Source: an uncultured Verrucomicrobiota bacterium (GTDB lineage: Bacteria > Verrucomicrobiota > Kiritimatiellia > CAJWTS01). From it: a DNA stretch of 64,000 nt. This document shows, in pieces, positions 57,773 through 64,000 of this stretch (positions within the stretch are counted from its first letter, which is position 1; each line of letters begins with the position of its first letter). The position numbers and the translations under genes are program-made. Below the pieces are notes generated by a model, which was not told where the DNA came from, searched no databases, and saw nothing but the letters and a program-made list of their open reading frames with translations. The stretch spans positions 1-64,000 of the forward strand of contig CAJWTS010000013.1 of NCBI GenBank assembly GCA_913047795.1, given 5' to 3'.

Positions 57773-59050
57773 ATGAGGCACGACTCCACTAAAATTAGAA
57801 TGACGGCCATGCTGGCATTAAGCGCATGGCTAGGCTCCGGTGCAGCGCTCGAGGCGGCATCCCTTGCCGAAATGGTTCGATCCAACGACGTGCGCGGGGT
57901 GAAGGCCCTGCTCAAGGAGGACAAGGCGTCCGTCTTGAAGGCGCGCACGGAGAGCGGATCCACGCCCCTGCATTGGGCGGCCGCATACTACGCACACGAT
58001 GTCACGGCCCTGCTCCTGAAGAGCGGATTCGATCCGGATATCCGGACCAACAATGGCTCGACCCCGTTACATTGGGCAGCCCGCCGCAACGCGGTTGACG
58101 TCGCCAGGGCCATAATTACTTACCGCGCGGACCTCAATGCACAGACGAAGAGCGGATCGACACCGTTGCACTGGGCCGCCAACAAGAATGCCGCCGAGGT
58201 GGCGCGCCTTCTGGCGGTGCGCGGTGCGGACGTGTCCGTAAAGTCAAACAACGGGTTCACGCCGCTTCACTGGGCGGCGCTCGCCGACGCCGAGGACGTG
58301 GCGCAGATCCTCGTTGCGGCCGGTGCAAACGTCAACGCGGTCTCGCAGGACGGAACGTCCCCCCTGCACTGGGCGGTGCGAACCAACGCGACGCGACTCG
58401 TGACTTTCCTGGTGGCAAACGGTGCCGACGGCACGGCAAAGACGATCCACGGCGTGACCCCGATGGACTGGGCGACCGACGCCACGATCCGCAAGGTGCT
58501 CGCCCGGTCCATTGTCCCGCGCCCGGCCGCCGCCGCAGACCCGGTTGGGCCGCCACGATCCCTCCGCCTTCGGGGCGGTGCGACCTATACCGGTGACATC
58601 ACGAAGAAACGACCACACGGCCGGGGCCGAATGAGCTATCCCGATGGCGAATTGTACGACGGCGACTGGCACGAGGGCGAGCGGCAGGGGCAGGGCGTGC
58701 AACGGTTTGCCGACGGTAGCGTCTACGAGGGCGAGTGGCGCGATGACAAGCGCGAGGGGAAGGGAGTCTATCGTTTCTCCAACGGGGACATTTATCAGGG
58801 CGCCTGGCGCGATGACAAGAGAGCCGGCCGCGGTGCCTACACCTTCGCAAATGGGGACATTATCGAAGGAATATGGAAGCGCAACCGACTGGTGCGCGGA
58901 TGGGGCAGGTATACGTTCGCGAGCGGCGCCACGTACGATGGTCAGTGGGCGGACGATCAACTGAACGGCCAGGGCACCTACGTTATGCCGGATGGACGAG
59001 AGCAGGCCGGGGTCTGGAAGAAGAACCGCTTTCGGCCGCCCGCCAACTGA
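57773..59050 (+). CDS. Exported ankyrin-repeat/MORN-repeat fusion
   Basis: This ~425-residue protein starts with a probable signal peptide ([19 protein letters not shown]). About six ankyrin repeats follow with the repeated GSTPLHWAA core and Asn/Asp turns. A linker near residue 260 leads to six or so MORN repeats ([20 protein letters not shown], then [20 protein letters not shown], and similar). The protein ends [10 protein letters not shown]. Both repeat types bind proteins, and MORN repeats may bind lipid. The start at 57773 lies among several in-frame ATGs (57737, 57800), so the signal region is uncertain. leuS begins 43 bp after its stop. Confidence 0.82.
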   Translation: MRHDSTKIRMTAMLALSAWLGSGAALEAASLAEMVRSNDVRGVKALLKEDKASVLKARTESGSTPLHWAAAYYAHDVTALLLKSGFDPDIRTNNGSTPLHWAARRNAVDVARAIITYRADLNAQTKSGSTPLHWAANKNAAEVARLLAVRGADVSVKSNNGFTPLHWAALADAEDVAQILVAAGANVNAVSQDGTSPLHWAVRTNATRLVTFLVANGADGTAKTIHGVTPMDWATDATIRKVLARSIVPRPAAAADPVGPPRSLRLRGGATYTGDITKKRPHGRGRMSYPDGELYDGDWHEGERQGQGVQRFADGSVYEGEWRDDKREGKGVYRFSNGDIYQGAWRDDKRAGRGAYTFANGDIIEGIWKRNRLVRGWGRYTFASGATYDGQWADDQLNGQGTYVMPDGREQAGVWKKNRFRPPAN

Positions 59051-59093
59051 ACACGGCCGGCTAACATTCCTTCCGCGTCCATCCGTGGCAATC

Positions 59094-61622
59094 ATGAAGG
59101 AAAAGTATCCATACGCTGAAATCGAGACTCGCTGGCAGTCATATTGGGCCGACGAGCGACTCTTCGAGATCGACGAGTCCGACACATCCGACAAGTCCTA
59201 CTGCCTGATGATGTTTCCCTACCCCTCGGCCGCGCTGCACGTGGGGCACGGTCGCAACTACATCATCGGGGATGTGGTTGCGCGCTATAAGATGATGCGT
59301 GGCATGCGCGTGCTGACACCCATGGGCTGGGACGCCTTTGGATTGCCGGCGGAGAATGCGGCGATCAGCACCGGCACGCACCCGCGGGTCAGCACCCTGG
59401 CCAACATCGAGCGCATGAAGGAACAATTGACCTCGTGGGGCGTATGCTACGACTGGCCACGCGAGGTGGCCTCTTGCATGCCGGACTACTACCGCTGGAC
59501 CCAGTGGCTCTTCTTGAAACTTTACGAGCGCGAGCTCGCCTATCGCGCCACCGCGCCGGTGAACTGGTGTCCGTCCTGCGCAACGGTCCTGGCCAACGAA
59601 CAGGTTGTCGATGGCGCCTGCGAGCGCTGCGAAGCGCCGGTCGAGGAAAAAGAACTCGAGCAATGGTTCTTCAAGATCACCGCCTACGCGCAGCGGCTAC
59701 TGGACGATCTCGACAAACTTCAGGGCTGGCCCGCAAAGGTACGTACCATGCAGGCAAATTGGATCGGCCGCAGTGTCGGCACCCTGGTCGAGTTCGCGCT
59801 GGTACCACGTGCGGACGGGCGGCCCGATGACGACGACGACGTGCCCTGCTACACAACCCGCGTCGACACCATCTTCGGTTGCACCTATATGACCGTCGCG
59901 CCCGAATACCCGGGGCTGGCGCAGCTGGTCGAGGGGCTACCGGAACAGGACGCGGTGTCCGCCTTCGTCGCAAAGGCGCGCCGGGTATCCCGCGCTGATC
60001 GCATCACGGACGCCGTGGAAAAGGAAGGCGTCTTCACCGGGCGACAGGTGATCAATCCCTATACCGGCAACCCGGTGCCACTCTGGGTCGGGAACTACGT
60101 TCTAATGGAATACGGCACCGGTGCCGTGATGGCCGTGCCGGCCCACGATACACGCGACTGGGAATTTGCACACGCCTACGACCTTCCGATTCGGCTGTCG
60201 ATTCAAAACGAATCCCAGGACCTTGATCTGGACCGAATGGACGCCGCCTACGTCGAGGCCGGCACAACCACGAACTCCGGCCCGTTCACCGGACTCGCGA
60301 GTCGCGAAGCGATAGCGAAAATGACGGAGCACGCCCTAGCCAAAGGGTTCGGGAAAGCCATGGAGCACTATCGTTTGCGCGACTGGCTCATCAGCCGCCA
60401 ACGCTACTGGGGCGCACCGATTCCGATTGTCTATTGCGATTCCTGTGGCACGGTACCCGTTCCGGAGGATCAACTGCCCGTCCTCTTGCCGGAAGAAGTC
60501 GCTTTCAAGCCGACGGGTGAGTCACCTCTCGCCGCCTGCGACGACTTCATGCAGGTGAAATGCCCGACCTGTGGCGCCCCCGCGCGGCGCGAGAGCGATA
60601 CAATGGATACCTTCGTGGACTCGAGTTGGTACTTCCTGCGCTACCTGTCCCCGAACGATGAATCGCGGGCGTTCGACCCCGAGGTCGCCAACAACTGGAT
60701 GCCCGTGGATCAGTATATCGGCGGCGTGGAACATGCGATCCTGCACCTGCTCTATTCCCGCTTCTTCACCAAGGCCCTGCACGATATGGATCTCGTCGCG
60801 TTCGATGAGCCGTTCGAGCATCTCTTTACACAGGGCATGATCCAGAAGCGCAACGAGGACGATGGCCAACTTTATAAGATGTCCAAATCGAAGGGCAACG
60901 TCGTCAGCCCGGACGAACTGATCCGCGACTACGGGGCCGATACCGTACGCTTATACACGCTTTTTATCGGGCCTCCCGAGAAGGATGCGGAATGGACCGA
61001 CCAGGGCATCGAAGGGCCCTCGCGTTTTCTGCGCCGTGTCTGGCGCCGCGCCTACCAACAGCGGGAGCGGCTGATCGCGGCGCGATCGGAGACGGTCGAC
61101 GTGGACTCGATGTCACCCGCCGCGCGCGACCTGCACCGCAAGGTCCACGAGACGATCCAACTTGTCACGCGGGATATGGAAGGCGACTTCCATTTCAACT
61201 CGGCGGTCGCGCACTTGATGGACCTCATGAACGCCATCGACGGCTGTGGCGTCGATGGCGACGCTCCGTCGCCGACGGACGCCGTGTATCGCGAAGCTTT
61301 CGAGACGCTTGTCATCCTGCTATCCCCGTTCACCCCGCACATCTGCGAAGAGCTCTGGGAGCAACTGGGAAACGCGCCCAGCGTGCTCGCGGCCGACTGG
61401 CCCGCCGTGAACGAAGCGGCACTCGCGCGGGACACGGTGGAAATCGTGGTCCAGGTCAACGGCAAGCTGCGCGCCCGGCTGGAGGTTCGTGCCGATCTCG
61501 ACCAGGAAGCCCTGGAAGCCTCGGTACGCGCGATGCCGGAGGTCGCGAAACACACGGCCGGCAAAGACATCCGCCGCGTCGTGATCGTGCCGAACAAACT
61601 CGCGAACGTCGTCGCGGGGTGA
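59094..61622 (+). CDS. leuS: Leucyl-tRNA synthetase
   Basis: This class I synthetase charges tRNA-Leu. The 842-residue protein has HVGHGRNY (HIGH-type) near residue 49, the editing domain with the Cys-rich zinc region CPSCATVL and [22 protein letters not shown], and a C-terminal anticodon/LeuRS tail. The length is typical. The start at 59094 ([11 protein letters not shown]) is the family start; the open frame before it lies within the MORN gene. A 61-residue membrane protein follows directly. Confidence 0.96.
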   Translation: MKEKYPYAEIETRWQSYWADERLFEIDESDTSDKSYCLMMFPYPSAALHVGHGRNYIIGDVVARYKMMRGMRVLTPMGWDAFGLPAENAAISTGTHPRVSTLANIERMKEQLTSWGVCYDWPREVASCMPDYYRWTQWLFLKLYERELAYRATAPVNWCPSCATVLANEQVVDGACERCEAPVEEKELEQWFFKITAYAQRLLDDLDKLQGWPAKVRTMQANWIGRSVGTLVEFALVPRADGRPDDDDDVPCYTTRVDTIFGCTYMTVAPEYPGLAQLVEGLPEQDAVSAFVAKARRVSRADRITDAVEKEGVFTGRQVINPYTGNPVPLWVGNYVLMEYGTGAVMAVPAHDTRDWEFAHAYDLPIRLSIQNESQDLDLDRMDAAYVEAGTTTNSGPFTGLASREAIAKMTEHALAKGFGKAMEHYRLRDWLISRQRYWGAPIPIVYCDSCGTVPVPEDQLPVLLPEEVAFKPTGESPLAACDDFMQVKCPTCGAPARRESDTMDTFVDSSWYFLRYLSPNDESRAFDPEVANNWMPVDQYIGGVEHAILHLLYSRFFTKALHDMDLVAFDEPFEHLFTQGMIQKRNEDDGQLYKMSKSKGNVVSPDELIRDYGADTVRLYTLFIGPPEKDAEWTDQGIEGPSRFLRRVWRRAYQQRERLIAARSETVDVDSMSPAARDLHRKVHETIQLVTRDMEGDFHFNSAVAHLMDLMNAIDGCGVDGDAPSPTDAVYREAFETLVILLSPFTPHICEELWEQLGNAPSVLAADWPAVNEAALARDTVEIVVQVNGKLRARLEVRADLDQEALEASVRAMPEVAKHTAGKDIRRVVIVPNKLANVVAG

Positions 61623-61624
61623 AC

Positions 61625-61810
61625 ATGGCGGACCGTCCCTCGCCGTTTGGCTCCGTCATCCGCGCCTGGTTTGGCCTGACGGCGCGCGAACAGCAGGCGA
61701 TCATACTGGTTACCGCACTCGCGATCCTGGGCCTGCTGGTCCGCCATTGGCATCTGTCCCGGGCGACCGACGATCCCGTCGCGATTGAGCAGGATTCCGT
61801 CGGCGGGTAA
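61625..61810 (+). CDS. Small single-span membrane protein
   Basis: This 61-residue protein starts MADRPSPFGSVIRAWFGLTA and has one membrane helix (AIILVTALAILGLLVRHWH), then a short acidic tail. It starts two bases after the leuS stop, which argues for a real, co-translated gene. The AREQ-hydrophobic pattern resembles the N-terminal helix that precedes ComEA-like domains, but that domain is absent. Role unknown. Confidence 0.6.
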   Translation: MADRPSPFGSVIRAWFGLTAREQQAIILVTALAILGLLVRHWHLSRATDDPVAIEQDSVGG

Positions 61811-61864
61811 CCCCTCGCTTCCAACTTGCAATACCTCGTGTCACGGGGTATTATTGATTCTGTA

Positions 61865-62641
61865 ATGACTCGCACACGTTCCAGCTTCCGGCCTGCCGTG
61901 CTACTCAGCGTTATGTTCGCGTCGGTCCTTACCGCGTCCGCGCGTCAGGCGTTCGATCACTATCGTATTATCCTGCAGCGGCAGCCCTTCGGGAGGATGG
62001 CGAAACCAGCACCGCCGCGGGCGGCACCGACACCAGCACCGCCGAGACAGGTCGCCCCTCTTCCGACGCCACAATGGGCCCCGACATTGAAGCTCTTTGC
62101 GATCGAGAAAAAGAAGCGCGGTACTATCAAGGTGGGACTGCGTGACACCAAGACCAAGCGCACGTATTTCATCAGTGTCGGCGAAGCAGACGACTTCTAT
62201 GTGATCGAAGCCGACTACGCGGGCGGCAAGGCGTTGATCGAGAAGGAAGGCCGCGAGTACTGGTACAATCTCGACGGCACGTTCTACGAGAAAGGCAGCG
62301 ACCCCGAAAACGCGAAGGCCGTCAAGGGTGCCTCGACAAGTGCTGCGCGGAAACCGCCCGGACGAGTGGTGCGATCGCCCGGCGTCGGAGGCGGAGGAAT
62401 GACAAAGAAGGAGCTTGAGAAGCGCCGTCGACGTCTCGCGGGACGTGACAAGACGAATTACATTAAGAAGACGGAACCGCCGGAAATCAGGGGCGCGGTA
62501 CTTGATCAACACCTGAAAAATTACCAGATGGACCTGATTCGGGCGGGAGGATCCAAGGGGCCACCCCTTCCCATACCCCTGACCGATGAAATGGACCGGC
62601 AATTGGTGGACGAAGGAGTTCTGCCTCCCCTGTCCGATTAG
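61865..62641 (+). CDS. Exported Pro-rich protein of unknown function
   Basis: This 258-residue protein has a signal peptide (SFRPAVLLSVMFASVLTASA). A YRIILQRQPFGRM element is of the R-PFG kind that often marks secretion-system-type exported proteins. A proline-rich linker, a beta-rich centre (GTIKVGLRDTKTKRTYFISV) and a basic end MTKKELEKRRRRLAGRDKTN follow. The pattern (YR-hydrophobic-RNPFG, then SVGE-type beta domain) vaguely recalls GspC-like inner-membrane secretion proteins; the link is weak. Starts 54 bp after the small membrane protein, so a common transcript with leuS is possible. Confidence 0.6.
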   Translation: MTRTRSSFRPAVLLSVMFASVLTASARQAFDHYRIILQRQPFGRMAKPAPPRAAPTPAPPRQVAPLPTPQWAPTLKLFAIEKKKRGTIKVGLRDTKTKRTYFISVGEADDFYVIEADYAGGKALIEKEGREYWYNLDGTFYEKGSDPENAKAVKGASTSAARKPPGRVVRSPGVGGGGMTKKELEKRRRRLAGRDKTNYIKKTEPPEIRGAVLDQHLKNYQMDLIRAGGSKGPPLPIPLTDEMDRQLVDEGVLPPLSD

Positions 62642-62804
62642 ATAAAACTGGCAAAACAACCGCATTTAGCCGGATATTGGCCAGAATCGCCATGTGACAT
62701 TTCTGCGATATAAGGCTTGCCGAGAGCGGGGTAACGTGGGATAGTTTACGCAGATATGGGGAAAAGTTCGTAGAACTGTATCAAAATTATTTGGGATCAA
62801 GGGG

Positions 62805-62833
62805 TTGACGCGTAGGTGCAGGTACGATATCCT
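62805..62833 (+). promoter_or_regulatory. Sigma70-type promoter
   Basis: TTGACG (62805-62810), a 17-base spacer and TATCCT (62828-62833) lie in an AT-richer stretch ~45 bases before the exported repeat protein's start. An alternative -10 (TATAGT) overlaps. Confidence 0.6.
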
Positions 62834-62877
62834 ATAGTTCGGTTCAAAGTAGTAAAAGGTACACAGGAGGAATGAAA

Positions 62878-63687
62878 ATGGGGCGTAAGATTAGTGTAAT
62901 TCTGTTGGCGGTCTGTCTTGTCACTGCGTTTTCCGTACACGCGGCTGATACAGTCTATAGTAAGAATGCGGTTGGATTTGGGAAGACGATGATTCAGCCT
63001 GGAGACTTTGCGCTCTGCTCACCGGGCTTCGAGGGAATGGCGAGCCAGAATGTTCAGGAAGTATTGAAAGACCAGATGACCAAGGGCTTCACGAGCTCGA
63101 CTGGAGATAACTGCTTGCTCTGGGACTCGGTAAGCCAGACATATATCACGCTCTACAAGATCGATACTGGCGGCTTCATCCCGGAGATCGACGATAAGTG
63201 GGTGGTTGCCGGTGGTGGCGGTACGCCGCCGCTAGCATCGAACGAGCTTGCAGTCGGCTCTGCCTTCTGGCTGATCAACAACCAGGCATCAGCGCAGGAA
63301 GTCTGCCTGAAAGGTGATGTGCCTGTTGCGCCAACGGGAACCGTTGAAATTGTTGAAGGGTTCAACTTCATCTCGTATCCGTTCGCCGCGGACATCGGCC
63401 TCAATGACAGCGACCTCGCCGCGGACGGCGCCGCGAAGGGATTCACATCCTCGACGGCAGATCAGGTCCTTGAATGGGATCAGGACGCACAGGCCTATAA
63501 CGTCTACTTCCGGCTCGACACAGGTGGTTTCGTCCCCGTTATCGACGGCAAGTGGGTTCTCTCCGGCGGTGGCGGCACGCCTACGTTGGCCTCGAATTCG
63601 CTCACGCTTGCTCGCGGTTACTTCTACAATCGCCTAGCCGGCGAAGGAACGCTCACCTGGGACGAAGTCAAGCCGTACAATCTCTGA
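62878..63687 (+). CDS. Exported two-repeat protein, probably abundant
   Basis: This 269-residue protein has a signal peptide (ISVILLAVCLVTAFSVHA). The body is two homologous halves: each holds GFTSSTxDxxLxWD, then DTGGFxPxIDxKWV, then GGGGTPxLASN. That arrangement is seen in Kiritimatiellota-like exported proteins. The start is set by the ribosome site: AGGAGG (62865-62870) lies one base before the ATG at 62872 but seven before the ATG at 62878, so the latter is used. Strong promoter, ideal ribosome site and AT-rich leader all suggest high expression, perhaps of a surface or sheath protein. Confidence 0.75.
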   Translation: MGRKISVILLAVCLVTAFSVHAADTVYSKNAVGFGKTMIQPGDFALCSPGFEGMASQNVQEVLKDQMTKGFTSSTGDNCLLWDSVSQTYITLYKIDTGGFIPEIDDKWVVAGGGGTPPLASNELAVGSAFWLINNQASAQEVCLKGDVPVAPTGTVEIVEGFNFISYPFAADIGLNDSDLAADGAAKGFTSSTADQVLEWDQDAQAYNVYFRLDTGGFVPVIDGKWVLSGGGGTPTLASNSLTLARGYFYNRLAGEGTLTWDEVKPYNL

Positions 63688-63727
63688 GAGGGACTAATTG
63701 CCGCCACACACAAAAGGGGAACTAAAG

Positions 63728-64000
63728 ATGCGAACTAACCGAGTAAAAGTAGTCCTGATGGCACTTGGCGTGGCATCCATGACGACATCTTTAGTATACG
63801 CGGGGACATTAAGTGCCGCTGTGAGCCCTGGCTTCGGCGGCGGCGGAATCTATAACAGTGCTGGCAGCGGAGATTCCGCGAACTTGGTTCCGGCCAACAA
63901 TCTCAGTAATCCTCAAGCCGGTGGTTTTATCCAGATTATCTCCGACGGATCGGCCAACGGGATTGGCGCGGCAGACGCCGGTGCTTCCGACGGCTTAGCA
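63728..64000 (+). CDS. Exported glycine-rich protein, cut by window end
   Basis: The ATG at 63728 follows AGGGGA. The visible 91 residues start MRTNRVKVVLMALGVASM, a signal peptide ending SLVYAG. Gly/Ala/Ser/Asn-rich sequence follows (PGFGGGGIYNSAGSGDSANL) with no Cys. The frame is open to the window end. The 40-bp gap from the previous gene suggests a shared transcript, so this may be a partner of the two-repeat protein. Family unknown. Confidence 0.7.
   Translation, partial: MRTNRVKVVLMALGVASMTTSLVYAGTLSAAVSPGFGGGGIYNSAGSGDSANLVPANNLSNPQAGGFIQIISDGSANGIGAADAGASDGLA

Overview
The window is a dense, GC-rich bacterial chromosome segment. It holds about 52 protein genes, three probable gene remnants, and no rRNA, tRNA, CRISPR array, insertion sequence or phage gene that I can see. 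The gene content suggests a heterotroph of the PVC group, most likely near Kiritimatiellota/Verrucomicrobiota. The pointers are exported proteins with thrombospondin type-3 repeats and a terminal FYR(V) tail, a DUF2723-type exported module, a huge low-complexity protein coupled to a squalene-cyclase-like exported protein, a K+-type membrane pyrophosphatase and a GH88-like hydrolase. The lineage is inference from gene content, not from a marker phylogeny.

Layout. 0-7.2 kb: the 3' part of a >2,000-residue Ala/Glu/Gln coiled-coil protein with several internal repeats, translationally coupled (ATGA) to an exported alpha/alpha-barrel protein. 7.3-9.8 kb: small proteins (TerB-like, DUF3303-like), a decayed phosphatase and an exported OB-fold protein. 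9.9-20.6 kb: metabolism, with hemE, a GH88-like hydrolase, thiC, bioB, ugd-uxs (UDP-glucose to UDP-glucuronate to UDP-xylose), and an acyl-CoA ligase/thioesterase pair. 21-24.2 kb: fusA and a tRNA-queuosine mannosyltransferase-like gene. 24.3-30.2 kb: mostly exported or membrane proteins of unknown role (TPR/DUF2723-like, EF-hand, thrombospondin type-3, DGREW-repeat, acidic lipoprotein, membrane protein, thioredoxin-like). 30.2-42.2 kb: prmA, a class V aminotransferase, sppA, an esterase, a YkgJ-type protein, a metallophosphoesterase, a TVP38-type protein, dsbD, gloA, DUF2203 and a GHMP kinase. 42.1-43.8 kb: the classic rplU-rpmA-obg operon behind a strong sigma70-type promoter. 43.9-47.5 kb: an ECF sigma/anti-sigma pair divergent from hppA. 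47.5-55.2 kb: an MBL-fold hydrolase, a Ca/Na exchanger, tatD, an M50 peptidase, a retropepsin-like protein and trpE-trpG-trpD. 55.2-62.6 kb: an FmdB-type zinc ribbon, DNA topoisomerase VI subunit B without its A subunit, an exported ankyrin-MORN protein, leuS and two small envelope proteins. 62.6-64 kb: a visibly AT-richer patch with a strong promoter and two exported repeat/glycine-rich proteins, the last cut by the window edge.

Genes are packed tightly. Several convergent pairs overlap by exactly four bases at their stop codons, and two others overlap by 37 and 53 bases. No complete novel defence or mobile system is evident. The least explained material is the giant protein plus its coupled partner (0-7.2 kb), the exported calcium-motif/repeat cluster (24.3-29.6 kb), the orphan topoisomerase VI-B, and the exported ankyrin-MORN fusion.
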